DNA from: Leishmania infantum JPCM5
Lineage: Eukaryota > Euglenozoa > Kinetoplastea > Trypanosomatida > Trypanosomatidae
Assembly (NCBI RefSeq): GCF_000002875.2
Contig: NC_009413.2
Coordinates: 315,001-379,000 of the forward strand
Length of the DNA stretch: 64,000 nucleotides
Reading direction: 5' to 3'
The notes beneath the pieces are model-generated. The model saw nothing but the letters and a program-made list of their open reading frames with translations. It searched no databases and was not told where the DNA came from. Shown one piece after another: positions 10,478-21,791 of the stretch (position 1 is its first letter; every line of letters begins with the position of its first letter). The translations under genes were made by a program, and so were the position numbers.

Positions 10478-11460
10478 CACTACGTATGAGTGAGGGGCGC
10501 TAGTGGACTCTTTATGACCTGTGTTTGCGTGTACGTGTGCCTCAAGTGAGCGATGAAGCACAGGGCGTATGAAGGACGAGAGAGGTGGGAGCAATACAAA
10601 TATCGCTGAGTGAGGTGCAAGAGGCGGTAATGATTCTGCTTTCAGAAACATTCGAAAAAAAAACTCTGCTTCAGGCGCAGTCACCGAAGCTGCCGCGTGA
10701 ACGGCGAGTTGAACGCACCGAACAGCGGCGCGGCTGCAAGGTTCAGCCACAGCATACACATACACAAATGGAGCACGATACGAGGGATACATCAAAGTAC
10801 CTTTTGCCCCTCTGCACAAACGCATCTTGGTACTCCTAGCCCAGCGCGTTGGTATAGCGTTCATTCTCCTTTCCGTTTTCTTTCTTCATGCGCACTCCCA
10901 ATACGTTACAACTCCTTGAACCCCAAGCAAAGTAAGAGATGGGGAAAAGAAACAGCCTGATTGCCAGCCTGGCTACTTCAACTAGTCACCAGCTGTGGGG
11001 TGCGGATGAAAGGTACTCCGAGAGTGGGCCGTCAGATACGCACATCTCCACGAGGAAGAGGAAGTCGGACCTTTCCCTCCAGCCATACCCTGTTTCCCGC
11101 TCCGTCTAACCGCACTAATCGGCATGCTCAATATGCAGCTCAAAGAAAAAAAGGAGGTTTGGATAAGAACCAGAAGGAAAGATAATGAGGAGAGGGGGTC
11201 AGAACAGGTACGGAGTTGAATTGGGCCACGTATTGCCGCTTTGCTTCTCTCCACCCTTTCATTTCCGCCCACTACCAGAATGCGAGACAGCGCTGGTCTA
11301 TTTTCGCAAAAAGACGGTGCGAATAGGTAGCCTATCGGTCCCGCGGGACCCCATCTCGCCTTTTTTTTTGATCGGTTTACTCGTTGTAACGGTTTCCTCC
11401 AGCGCAACGCGCATTGCCTGTAGCGGTGAGTCACGCCGTTTGATGTTACCCGCATCTACT
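10478..11460. other. Intergenic between guanine deaminase and U2B''
   Basis: No gene is seen. Purine-rich plus-strand segments (for example 10,570-10,600) give the sense-strand polypyrimidine signal for U2B''. The rest should be the guanine deaminase 3' UTR. Confidence 0.55.
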
Positions 11461-12825
11461 TTAGTGCTGCGAGACCAGACGTCCATTCACGTATGTTCGC
11501 AGAATGTTGTGCGGCGCCGCGTTGTAGACGATCTTCTGGAAGACGTCCTCCAGGGTGTCGATGCCCTCGAAGATCATCAGGCTGCTGTTCGGAAGCGTGG
11601 TGTCGATCACCAATACGTCGAACATATAGCCGGGAGCGATGCGACCGACCTTGAGGTCGAGGGAGATGCCACCATTCGCAGTAGCCACGAAGAACGCTTC
11701 CACACTGCTCACGCGGGCGCCGCTGTGCTGGCTGCGCTCTGTAGCACTCAGACACGGATCGGTGCCGCTCTCCAGCGCGCGGCCCGCCGCGAGTGCGTAG
11801 CGGCACGCGTCAAACAGCGAGGCGCTCGGACCTCCAGAGATGTCCGTGCCCATGCCCACATGCACACCCATGTCCAAAGCCTTTTTCAACGGGAAGACCG
11901 CACCAGAAAAGTAGAAGTTAGACAGCGGGCAATGGCCCACAGCTGCCCCGCGCGCCTTTACCAGTTGCATGTCCTCCGTGGAAAGGTAGTTGCAGTGCGC
12001 CAGGACAGTCCGTCGAGTCAAAAGTCCAAAGTCATCGAGCGCAAGGGCGTCATGCTTGCCGCACCGCTCAATCACATGGTTGTGCTCCCAATCACTCTCG
12101 GAGCAGTGTGTCTGCACATGGCAGCCATAGCTCTTCGCCAGCTCACCCAGTCCACGTAGCGCCGCATCGCTGCAACTCGGAATGAAACGAGGGATCACCG
12201 CCGGGAGCACGAGGCCTTCAGTATTGCCCTTCAGCGCGCGCACCTGCTGCACAAAAGCCTCCGACTGCGCCACTGACTCCTTCGGCGAGGCGTCTCGGTA
12301 GTACTCTGGGCACTGATCAGCAAGGTCCATTGCAACACGACCCACCACTGCTCGCTGTCCCTTCTCCAAGCAGATACGTGCAAGGAGCAGGCTGGCCTCT
12401 AGGTGAATCGACGCAAAGTACGCCACCGTCGTCGTTCCATTCGCCAGCAGCGCGGACACGAGTGAGCTGTACGACTTCTCCGCGAACTCCAGATCTTTGT
12501 AACGCGCCTCCAACGGGAACGAGTACTGCTGCAGCCACGTATCCAAACTCTTATCAAGTGCCATGCCAAGCTGCGGCCACTGCGGAGCGTGGACGTGCAG
12601 ATCAATGAGTCCAGGGATCAGGTACTGGCCCTTCTGGAGGCGAGTGAGGTGGCCGGCGGCCGAAGCCGCCTCGAGCACGCTTGCATAGGTTGCAGCATCA
12701 GTTGCCGGATTGATGACCTGTTCAATGGTGCCGTCTTGCACCACAACCAGGGCGTCCTGGATAATGTTCAGTGTGTGCCGGTCCGGCGTCTCAAAGACGG
12801 TTCCCAAAAACGCCTGAACAGGCAT
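11461..12825 (-). CDS. Guanine deaminase
   Basis: A 454-aa amidohydrolase that should convert guanine to xanthine in purine salvage, on which Leishmania depends because it cannot make purines de novo. The metal-binding HxH pair is in PGLIDLHVHAPQWPQ (about residues 77 and 79). Later zinc ligands fit the HCSESDWEHNHV block (about 240), the LAHCNYL block and the Asp of GTDISGG (about 325). The PGLIDxHxHAxQ pattern is diagnostic for guanine deaminase within the family, and the length is usual. The open frame extends two codons upstream to a GTG; the first ATG, giving MPVQAFLG, is used. There is no obvious targeting signal; the C-terminus VSQH is not a canonical glycosome signal. Confidence 0.93.
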   Translation of the reverse strand: MPVQAFLGTVFETPDRHTLNIIQDALVVVQDGTIEQVINPATDAATYASVLEAASAAGHLTRLQKGQYLIPGLIDLHVHAPQWPQLGMALDKSLDTWLQQYSFPLEARYKDLEFAEKSYSSLVSALLANGTTTVAYFASIHLEASLLLARICLEKGQRAVVGRVAMDLADQCPEYYRDASPKESVAQSEAFVQQVRALKGNTEGLVLPAVIPRFIPSCSDAALRGLGELAKSYGCHVQTHCSESDWEHNHVIERCGKHDALALDDFGLLTRRTVLAHCNYLSTEDMQLVKARGAAVGHCPLSNFYFSGAVFPLKKALDMGVHVGMGTDISGGPSASLFDACRYALAAGRALESGTDPCLSATERSQHSGARVSSVEAFFVATANGGISLDLKVGRIAPGYMFDVLVIDTTLPNSSLMIFEGIDTLEDVFQKIVYNAAPHNILRTYVNGRLVSQH

Positions 12826-13456
12826 CCTCACCTGCGCAGAAGATATGAGTGATTAATGTATTTGTAGATATCTTTTCGTGTGGGTGGGTGGTAAAAAGGC
12901 GCTCTTTTGAAACGTGGGCGGTACTCGTCGAGAAACGAGAAAAGTGTGAACCTCACTCACAATAACTCTTCAGACATACGTCCAGAAGACAATGCGCACA
13001 ACGCTAGCAGAGAGAGGCGAGGAACATCCGTGGACCAGAGGGAGAGGAACGATGGGGTTCACAGCTGTAAACATCGACGTCTGCGGGCATCGCGGCAGAG
13101 AGTGCAAAGAGGGGGACATACAGGCTTGCCGCGAAACCAGTTGTGGGGCTGTTCAACTCGATGAAAGCTTCGCGGGTAAAAAAAAAGCGCAGAAGTCATC
13201 TCTCGTCCCTCGATCCATGTATTGCATGCGGTGTCCCAAAAAAGATGGACGAAGAGAGAGCATTCCTCTTGCTTATGATGTCTCCCTTGCTTCCGCTCGG
13301 AGTCGCCTTTGGCGTGAAAGTCGGCATATGTTCTCGAAACTCCAAAAGAAGGAAACTCCATAGAGTCTTAGGCAGTTGACCGAAAAAACTTTAGGGGTTG
13401 AAAGCAAATGAGAACGTAGAAAAAACACGGTTGTAGCAAACAGTTTTCTTCAACGT
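12826..13456. other. Intergenic upstream of guanine deaminase
   Basis: No gene is seen. It lies between the guanine deaminase start and a SIDER2-like copy. The stretch close to the start carries few obvious signals; purine-rich plus-strand patches occur around 12,905-12,950. Confidence 0.5.
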
Positions 13457-13990
13457 GTCCGTTCTCCGCCACAACGTGAGCTCGACAACACTCCACCCGG
13501 CATGTCGCAGGCCCCCATCGCGTGGCGCAAAGCAGTCGTGCACACGCTCTACAGCAATGCGCCGACTCCGTCATCCGAGCATGGCCTCTGCCTCAAAACA
13601 CTACCGGCCTGCGAAGCGGAGGCCGCCTCACAGCGGCTCACATTGCGCCGGTCCCCACCTCGTGCGTCCCTCGGGGTAGCTCAGGCTCCCCCCGCCAGCA
13701 GGCAGTGTGAGGCGCGGGGCGGGGATGCGCTCGAGCTGCGGCGACACCATGCCCACCAGATGGATGGCGCAAGTGCGTTCACTGCCGCAGGCCGCTCCGG
13801 CGCAACGCCATCCACGACCTGACCGCCGACATCAGCAGCGACACATCGCCCTGTCCACCCCTACGTCACAGCTGCTTGGCCCTGCCACCACCAGAGGTTG
13901 TTCGGCATTGGCAGGGGACAGGGGGTGCTTGCCTTCCTCACACACAACGCGGGGTGTAACGGACCCTGGACAACACGCTTAGACCCCCCC
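13457..13990 (-). mobile_element. SIDER2-like retroposon, copy A
   Basis: One of six near-identical copies of about 0.53 kb. In the minus-strand sense it opens with a G-run and GGTGTCC(A)GGGTCCG, runs through a conserved core and ends near GTGGCGGAGAACGGAC. It lies downstream of cytochrome b5-like gene 1, so it is probably in that gene's 3' UTR. Its 5' flank (AAGGCAGGGGTGGGGG) resembles that of copy E, so the element may start slightly earlier. SIDER2 elements of Leishmania are short, truncated derivatives of ingi-clade LINEs, found mainly in 3' UTRs. The family name rests on size, location and my recollection of the sequence. Confidence 0.75.
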
Positions 13991-15087
13991 CACCCCTGCC
14001 TTAAGGGGGTTGGGACAACAGTAAGAACATAAGAATGAAAAAGTTGAAGCATAGTCGGGAAAGAACAGAAACAGGATGGAGAAGTACACGCGCACACACA
14101 TACAAAGGGGGCAGCGAAAAAGCGAAGAACAGAGAAACGCGTATGAAGATAAAAAGATCGGAGAGGCTGAAAAAGAGTGGGAAAGAGAACTCCGAAAGAA
14201 AAAAAGGAAACATAGGTGTTGAGGTTAGTTGTCAGGTTGTAGGACTCATGTCAAGTTACGCATATGCCGCGTTTGTTCTTTTTTTTCTGTTCTGCTTGTC
14301 ATCGAAAACAAGAGGTTGATAGAGGGAGATGTCGCCGTTCTTTCGGTTTTTCTCCGCGGTCGTTCTCTATACGGCAGTCACAGATACCCGCACTGCTGCG
14401 TAGACACAGCGAGGGCCAGAGAGTGGAAAGCCGTGAACAGAGAAGCAAGGCATAAACAGAAGAAGTTGATCACACGTGCGTAGATACACGCACATGCACA
14501 TATGTGGGTAGAAAAAAAAGAAGCGATGAAGTCGAAGAAACAAAGTACGAAGGTGGGTAGCCCAGAGAGAGAAACGCAGGAGAGAGCAAATGGTGCGTTC
14601 CGAACAACCGGAGAACAGTGAAAAAAGGCTCATATCACATTGCCAAACACGCGCGGACCCGCAAACCTCGCTTGTTCTCTCCGCCAGCCTTACATACTCT
14701 TTCTCTCCCCCTGCCCCATCTCAGAGCAGCTACCAAGAAAGAAATGAAAACAAGAGCGCTGTTGAATTTTGTTTGTTTTTTTTTTGGGGGGCATTCACAA
14801 GTGAGTTGAATGATGCCCACGACCGCGCGCGCACACACATACATACAGGAAAGGTATTCGTGCGCCTCGACAGCTAAACAAGTAGTGATGGACAAGTACT
14901 GCGAAATGTGTCCACTAGCGTGCTTGCTCGCCGTTCCGATCCCTCTGTGTCACATAGAAATAGTAGCAACAGAAGGCGCTAGTAGAAGGAATGTGAGAGT
15001 AACGCGTTAGGCCTCGGCTCTGCAAAACGTCGCGCCGTGGCCGAGCTTGAGCAGACAGTGGTGCATGAACACCGCAATCCAAGATGC
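13991..15087. other. 3' flank of cytochrome b5-like gene 1
   Basis: No gene is seen. The plus strand is A/G-rich (14,030-14,220 especially), i.e. C/T-rich in the sense of transcription. Confidence 0.55.
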
Positions 15088-15594
15088 TCAGCGTACCCGC
15101 TGTGGGCACGGTGAGAAATCGGTGCGGCGATACTGCTGGTCTGGTGTCGCTGTGGTGCTAGCGTACGTGTCGACTGTGCGCGTATGGCTCTCCTCGCCGC
15201 TGTTCATGTGAACTCGCGAGATACCCACTGGTGGCGATCCTGCAGCACATGCTGTGACAGATCGGGCATTCTCCTCGTGTGCCCCGGTACGTGGTGGGAA
15301 CAGTCTCAGAGCAACCTCAGGTGTGATTTCCCCTACTTTTCGATTGTCCCACTCCCGGCGTGCGTAGCGGCTGTGAAACGTGTAGTCGGCTTCACAGTTT
15401 TTCGACCCGCCGCCACGCCGCAGGATAGCCGCCTCACCGCCTGGATGCGATCCTAGCACCCCTGTAACATCGTACACTGAGTTCCCAGAGACAATCCACA
15501 AAGATCGCCGCGTGTTGTGCATGCGGATCTCCTCCTCGCTGAGAATAGGCCAACGCTTCTTGAACCCACTCAGAAATAGCAAATCGTTAAGCAT
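15088..15594 (-). CDS. Cytochrome b5-domain protein 1
   Basis: A 168-aa protein with an N-terminal cytochrome b5 heme-binding fold (about residues 15-90). The first axial histidine is in SHPGG (His50) and the second fits FHSRYAR (His74), a 24-residue spacing. The RRGGG insertion between them is shared with its neighbour at 17,980. The C-terminal 75 residues are polar and low in hydrophobicity, with no membrane anchor, unlike ER-type cytochrome b5. It probably carries electrons in the cytosol or another soluble compartment, but the partner is unknown. The frame begins two codons upstream at a GTG; the first ATG (MLNDLLFL) is used. It pairs with the upstream paralogue as an old tandem duplicate. 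Confidence 0.8.
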   Translation of the reverse strand: MLNDLLFLSGFKKRWPILSEEEIRMHNTRRSLWIVSGNSVYDVTGVLGSHPGGEAAILRRGGGSKNCEADYTFHSRYARREWDNRKVGEITPEVALRLFPPRTGAHEENARSVTACAAGSPPVGISRVHMNSGEESHTRTVDTYASTTATPDQQYRRTDFSPCPQRVR

Positions 15595-17979
15595 ATTCAC
15601 TATGAGAGAATTGCGTAGGGCCTCCTGTGTGTGTGTGTGTGTAAATGTACGTTTTACGAAAGTACCGTGCTGGAGAAGAGGGAAGAGCTGCTTTAGATCT
15701 CTCTTAGAGCAGCAATCCTATCCTCCACGCTAGAATCGTTTGAGTGTGCGCTGTGCGTGTGTGTGATACAAAGGGGGAAAAGCAGCACGAAAAAAAAATT
15801 GAGAAAGAGGGGACGAGTACAAAAGGGAAACCGCAAACTACAAGAGAAGAGCGGATGAACTCTTTTTCTCAACCGCAACTCCTGCACAAATCCCCCAGCG
15901 AGAGATCTGAAAGGGAAAAAAGACGAGCAAAGAGAAACCGGAAAAAGGTGGAAAAAGACGCCTTTTTTTTTCAGCTTTGCCGCAACTTTCTATGAGCAGG
16001 AAAGGGGAAATATGAGCACGACTCGGGTGTGTTTACTTGTTTCACTGAGCCTCACCCACTCCCTCGGTGTGAGCTGCGGGGAAAGCGCTAGAAAGAGTGC
16101 TGCTTTACAAAAACTAAGGAAAGAGAAGAGGGACCTGAATGATCGGGCACGTTTAGATGCGGGGGCACCGCTATTTCACTGTGTTGCTCATGCGTCAGAA
16201 GCAGCACAGAGGCAAGATAAAATGCAAAGCGAGGGAAGGGGAGGGGAATGGAGTACAGAGGGACGGTAGTAGAGCGAATGCGCCTCATTCTGGGGGAGAA
16301 GGGTATTTATCCCAAGCGCCTTTGCGTTGCCACTTGAGCGCGACGGCTGTGTGTCTTCTTGGGGGTGCGCGAGTAATGAGCCCCTATCAGGCATTCATTG
16401 CCAAGTCCCGTGATCGAATTGATCTTGCTTGGCATTGTTCTTGGAAGTGGAAGGGGGCTGCATGAATTCTTTTCGTTGTTAGCGGCGCTGATGCTCGAAA
16501 GGCGATCACTGAAGCTGAGCATACACCTTGAAAAGCTTGTGTAAAAGAAACTAAGAATTGAGGAAAAAAAAAACACCTATTTAAAACGAAAAGGGGGAGA
16601 GAAAAGACCGATGCTTAAAGACACACCGTGGCGAAAAGAGAAAACGGGGTGGAAGAGGACAATCAAATCAGCGCTGTACGACGAAAAAAAAATGGAGACG
16701 TAAACAGGAGCAAAAAGTCGGAGAAACGGAGAGACAGCAAGAAGGCTGCTGCAAAGGCTGCGCTGCGTCTACTGTCTCAAATGGACAGTTAGCTGAAACA
16801 AAGAAGTCTCTCGAAACATACGTGTTCCGTTTCCACATTTTTCTCCCGCATCACCGGAAAGGGAGATGAGCTGCGTGGAATCGAGCAGGCCACAACCTAG
16901 GTCATCTAATCAGTTCAAGAGGGGATCCGAATTCACCACTTCACCGTGGGAGTCACGAGAGAAAAAAGCCTGAGAACGACCTCCTGTGGTACTCCTAGCT
17001 TTACCGCAGAGTATTCCATGTGCACGGCCTGTTTAAAAGGAACCTTACTTTCTGACCCTTTTTTTTTGAATGCGAATACTAAAACAGGAAGCAAAGCAGA
17101 ACCAATGACTTCAGTCACAAAAATCTTTCGCCGAAACAGAGAAGACCAAAGATTTAAAAAAGGGTGAAAAAGAAGAAAACCAGAATACAATCAAGCCGCA
17201 GAAAAGTGAACAGGCATTAAGAGGAGAAAGACATTGATAGAAGAGCATTATACCAGTGCGCACAGACACACACACGTTGCTTTTCGAGGGAAGGAAGCGA
17301 GGCGTAGAAAGGGAAATGTTGATTACATCCCTTCTTCCTGCCGTAATAGCAGATGTAGACAATATGGGAAAGAAAACATTTTTTCCTTCGTTGAAAGAAA
17401 GGCTGTGCGTGTGCACGTGTGTGTGTACCCGATTATCTTCTTCATTCTTTCGTTGTTTTTCTTCCTATCTTTTCTTTTGCTGCCGTTGCCTCTTGTGCGT
17501 TGCCGTTAGGACGGGATTCGCAACAGAGATCTACAGGAGAGGCATTTCCTTGGGTGTGATGACCACTAAACTCTCGCTGTTGCTTTGGAACGAGCCGGTT
17601 AGCACATTTTCAGCCTCTTATGACACACTTACGCGCCTCTTCATTTGTTCGCATCGCTTTTTGTTTCCGAAACCGAAGGAGAGGTACCACAAAAGAAGTT
17701 GCGCTGATGAATGTACAAAAAAAAAACACGAAATCAGCCAAGTAACTTTAACACACATAAGTTGTAATGTCAGCAATGGCCGTTGACCTTCATAAGAGAA
17801 AGCGAGACTGAAGGAAAACAAAAAATCAGTAGGCTTCCTAAGCCCGCTCCCCCTTGCTCTAGGCCACCAAGCACACGAAAACAAAGAGAACATCTCTAGT
17901 AGAAGCTGGTCTCGCTAAAACATCGATTTATGCGCCCTTTGCTAAGATAAGCAGAGTGAAGAGGAGAAAATAAAAAACA
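15595..17979. other. Intergenic between the two cytochrome b5-like genes
   Basis: 2.4 kb without a recognisable gene. A (TG)n run sits at 15,625-15,643, just upstream of gene 1. From 15,770 to 16,000 and around 16,560-16,760 the plus strand is A/G-rich, i.e. polypyrimidine in the sense strand; the former fits the trans-splicing signal of gene 1. Confidence 0.55.
15625..15643. repeat. (TG)n microsatellite
   Basis: About nine TG units on the plus strand, about 30 nt upstream of cytochrome b5-like gene 1 in the sense of transcription. Confidence 0.8.
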
Positions 17980-18501
17980 TCAGATTACTGGAGTAGGTGG
18001 CGCGTTATTCACATTCGATGCTACAACGATATCTGTATCGCTCGATGACAACAGACTATCCTTGGCGCCGTCGTCCCACTGCTCTGAGTCGCTGCCGTAT
18101 GTGTGCCTTTCGTGAGGGCTGGTTGGGACAACTAGCTTTGTGACAGTCTCATGCGAAGTCTGCAGTGGCGGCACAGCCTGCGGAAGAGCGGTGGAAGGAC
18201 TAGAGGCAGCTTTCTGAGTATCGTTCGGTGGCAACTCTCCAATCTTGTACTTTTGCGCGTCGCGGCGTGTGGCCCTTCCGTGAAACATCAAGTCCTCTGC
18301 GCAGTCCTTCACGCCACCACCTCGCTTCAACAACGCACCATTGCCACCGGGATGCTTCCCGATGAGCGGCGTGATGTCAAGCACAGAGTTGCCTACGATG
18401 ATCCACAAAGACTCGCTCGTGTTGTGCCTTGCCACCTCCTCACGTGTAAAAGTGGGCCATCTTTGAGCTAGCCCAGCAAACTGCAGAAGCTGGGTGAACA
18501 T
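17980..18501 (-). CDS. Cytochrome b5-domain protein 2
   Basis: A 173-aa paralogue of the protein at 15,088. The b5 domain occupies about residues 15-88, with axial histidines at His50 (KHPGG) and His74 (MFHGR), exactly the same positions. The same xRGGG insertion and a shared N-terminal ...RWP.. motif (KKRWPIL versus AQRWPTF) are present. The C-terminal tail (about 90-173) is Ser/Thr/Pro-rich, acidic and unrelated to that of gene 1, and no membrane anchor is visible. The start is an ATG. Redox partner and location are unknown. The pair diverged well beyond recent duplication, yet kept the heme pocket. Confidence 0.8.
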   Translation of the reverse strand: MFTQLLQFAGLAQRWPTFTREEVARHNTSESLWIIVGNSVLDITPLIGKHPGGNGALLKRGGGVKDCAEDLMFHGRATRRDAQKYKIGELPPNDTQKAASSPSTALPQAVPPLQTSHETVTKLVVPTSPHERHTYGSDSEQWDDGAKDSLLSSSDTDIVVASNVNNAPPTPVI

Positions 18502-19324
18502 GCTAACGCCTCACACCTCAATGACTTGCTTTCTCAAGAATGCAAATGGCGTGCACAGCGTGGGGGCAAAATCGACGAAGAAGCACAGATCCCACGCGTC
18601 GGCACAACTACACGTCCGATTACAGCTACTGTTTAGACTAGGGAATATGCGACTATGCTTGGAAAAAATGATTACATCTCAAGGGTTCGCTGTGAGGTCG
18701 AATGTGTGACGGGGAAACAAGGAGAGCGCAAACGCGATTCAGCCACCACCTTCTCCTGTGCGCCTTTCGCTCCTGCTAGTTTTTTTTTTATCACTGCATA
18801 CAGTCGTCCAATGGTGAAGAGAGAAAGATGAAACGAGAGAAGGGCGAAAAGGACAGTGTGCTCAATCTCTATTTCCCTAGATGGGAAGAACGGCGGAATC
18901 GGCAAGGGCAACGCCTTGTATTTCGGTTCGTCAGAGTACATGGTTGCGGGCTAAAGACGAGAGTAGCGCGCACGTATTCCATACACCGGATCTCGTTTTG
19001 TTTTTTCTTTGAAGAAAGGATAGTACCCCACAGTATGCGCGCTTAACGCATCGGTAAACAAGCGGAAAGGATAGGGAAAAACGATATTATCCCACATGGG
19101 ACTAGAGAGTAGAGAAACACTACGCAGTGATTTCATTCGGCTAAGTGGTATTCATGTGATTCGAAAGCGCCCTCTATGTATGTGTGTGTGGATGCGTAGG
19201 TTCGGACGAAATTACGCAACCGAGGAGACGACCAAAAGGGGGGACATTACCGACCCTGTTTTTGTCATGGCATTCAACACCTATTCAGAGGCTTCCTCTT
19301 TTGCTCAACGCGTTCATTCTCTCC
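18502..19324. other. Intergenic upstream of cytochrome b5-like gene 2
   Basis: No gene is seen. Purine-rich plus-strand patches (about 18,820-18,860 and 19,055-19,085) are candidate sense-strand polypyrimidine tracts. Confidence 0.5.
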
Positions 19325-19850
19325 CACACGTGAGCTCGACAACACTCTACCCGGCATGTCGCAGGCCCCCATCGCGTGGCGCAAAGCAGTCGTGCACACG
19401 CTCTACAGCAATGCGCCGACTCCGTCATCCGAGCATGGCCTCTGCCTCAAAACACTACCGGCCTGCGAAGCGGAGGCCGCCTCACAGCGGCTCACATTGC
19501 GCCGGTCCCCACCTCGTGCGTCCCTCGGGGTAGCTCAGGCTCCCCCCGCCAGCAGGCAGTGTGAGGCGCGGGGCGGGGATGCGCTCGAGCTGCGGCGACA
19601 CCATGCCCACCAGATGGATGGCGCAAGTGCGTTCACTGCCGCAGGCCGCTCCGGCGCAACGCCATCCACGACCTGACCGCCGACATCAGCAGCGACACAT
19701 CGCCCTGTCCACCCCTACGTCACAGCTGCTTGGCCCTGCCACCACCAGAGGTTGTTCGGCATTGGCAGGGGACAGGGGGTGCTTGCCTTCCTCACACACA
19801 ACGCGGGGTGTAACGGACCCTGGACACCACGCACTGAGGTGCCCATCCTC
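19325..19850 (-). mobile_element. SIDER2-like retroposon, copy B
   Basis: Same core as the other copies with almost no internal change. Its 3' end (minus-strand sense) differs from the rest: after CTCACGT the sequence reads GTGGGAGAGAATG instead of GTGGCGGAGAACGG, suggesting local divergence or conversion. It shares one long intergenic region with copy C, 1.2 kb away. Confidence 0.75.
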
Positions 19851-19959
19851 GTCATCGGGGGCCGATCGAAAGAAAAAAAATGCTACGGATGATCAGTGCA
19901 ACGGCAGTGGCGGTGAAGGTGAGAATGCCACCGTAAAAGATATTTCATTAGAGGCGAAT

Positions 19960-20890
19960 CTCAACACCGTTTGATATTCGGACGCTGTACCACTGCAAAG
20001 CTTACAGGAGAGCAATGGATGTCGCAATTGTCATGAAGTCGAACAGCGCTGGAACACAGAACGCCACAACGGCTGCGATCACCGCCATAGCAACAGAGAA
20101 GCATGGGAATATGTGCTATCAAGAGGCAGATAAACGATCAGCCTCACCACTCATCCCGAAATCGACTGGGACATCTTTGACGACGGTAGACTTTGTGCAG
20201 GAGTAATGGTATGCACTTTAGATGATGGGCGGCGCGACTATCAGCACATCGATGAGGATTAGGATCATGAATGTGGCAACAACCGGCTCGGGAACGAGTG
20301 CAGGCTGGTGCCTGGCAAACGACGCGCAAGAGACCGTGGAAGAGGGAGGAAAGTGAGCGTGGCACGCTCTCAGGTCGGCTGCTTAGTGGTGAATGGCAGT
20401 GCACAACAACGAAGAGAAAGGAGGGCAGCAGGACGTTTGAGTGAACCGGGCCGCGAGAAACTCACTGCTGGGTGACGAAGAAATGGGTTCGGTGTCATCC
20501 TAGCTTTCGACAACTCCAGCGGCGTCCATGAGGTACCGCACTGATGCATTGAGAAAGACGACTCAGTAAGCCCCAGCAACCTCATGAGGAAGTCATCATA
20601 GAGGGCGTTTGGTACTCAACGGCGCTGCCAGCAAGAGACCATACCTTTTCTCCCTTTTCACTTCCACAGGCGCTGCTGCAATGTCTCCTCTACAGACAGC
20701 GCTTTGCGGGTGAAGCACATGTATCTCCCATGCTGTTTTCTTGCGCAGCATGTCGATACTTTCTCCTGTGAAACTCATCAAAACGTTCACAGCCAGCTGC
20801 TAGTTGTGCCAAACAGCGGAAAGAAGTTCTTTCTTCGTGGAGGCAGAGGTCCCGACACCAGCTCCTCACTGAGGGTTGGCAACGCACGTT
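19960..20890 (-). pseudogene. Gene-like debris with hydrophobic segments (unidentified)
   Basis: Between SIDER2 copies B and C the minus strand encodes short, protein-like stretches in different frames. One is the membrane-like run AVIAAVVAFCVPALFDFMTI (about 20,088-20,029), ending at a stop soon after. Another is ATFMILILIDVLIVAPPII (about 20,270-20,214), also ending at a stop. Further upstream are polar fragments such as RKALSVEETLQQRLWK. Frames switch and stops are frequent. I cannot name a family. It may be a decayed membrane-protein gene, or chance. Confidence 0.3.
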
Positions 20891-21049
20891 AAGAAAAGGA
20901 AAAGTGCATTCATGATGTCAGCCGAGCCAAAAAGACTCTGTGAAGGTGACGATGCGATTTCCTCGCTCTAGAAGAAAGAAGATATGCTACTGGTAAGAAA
21001 ACGTATATCAGCACCGCTTCCCTGACACGCGGTATGCCTTTTTTTCAGT

Positions 21050-21590
21050 GCGTCCGTTCTCCGCCACGCAACGTGAGCTCGACAACACTCCACCCGGCAT
21101 GTCGCAGGCCCCCATCGCGTGGCGCAAAGCAGTCGTGCACACGCTCTACAGCAATGCGCCGACTCCGTCATCCGAGCATGGCCTCTGCCTCAAAACACTA
21201 CCGGCCTGCGAAGCGGAGGCCGCCTCACAGCGGCTCACATTGCGCCGGTCCCCACCTCGTGCGTCCCTCGGGGTAGCTCAGGCTCCCCCCGCCAGCAGGC
21301 AGTGTGAGGCGCGGGGCGGGGATGCGCTCGAGCTGCGGCGACACCATGCCCACCAGATGGATGGCGCAAGTGCGTTCACTGCCGCAGGCCGCTCCGGCGC
21401 AACGCCATCCACGACCTGACCGCCGACATCAGCAGCGACACATCGCCCTGTCCACCCCTACGTCACAGCTGCTTGGCCCTGCCACCACCAGAGGTTGTTC
21501 GGCATTGGCAGGGGACAGGGGGTGCTTGCCTTCCTCACACACAACGCGGGGTGTAACGGACCCTAGACACCACACTTAGGTGACCCCCGC
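21050..21590 (-). mobile_element. SIDER2-like retroposon, copy C
   Basis: Full-length copy. In the minus-strand sense its 3' end is followed by CGCACTGAAAAAAAGG, i.e. a short A-run that could be a remnant poly(A) tail. It lies just downstream of the gene at 21,792, so it is probably in that gene's 3' UTR. Confidence 0.75.
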
Positions 21591-21791
21591 CCTTCTTCCT
21601 TCTCTTCAGGAACGTGGTATTCCTACGCGAAAATAAGAGACAAAAAAACACACGAACGGGACGTCGAGCACACCAAAGTGAAGACAAGAGATATGTTCGT
21701 TTGGCTTTTTTAGGGAAACGAAAACACGCTAACGGTACTAAATCGTGCGTGCAGTAGCACGTGCTCGGCACTCACACTCGCATGCCTTCGT

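Noticed and set aside
10478..10864. N-terminal 129-residue extension of the U2B'' protein
   Set aside because: It spans the polypyrimidine tract and likely splice acceptor, and the domain starts right after the internal ATG.
13502..13822. A 106-codon frame (MSQAPIAWRK...) conserved in all six SIDER2 copies
   Set aside because: It is antisense to transcription in every copy, is shadowed by another frame of 62 codons, and is conserved only because the whole element is nearly identical.
20720..20790. A FTGESIDMLRKK stretch resembling the TGES motif of P-type ATPases
   Set aside because: No DKTGT or other P-type ATPase motif lies in the right distance or frame; a four-residue match is chance.
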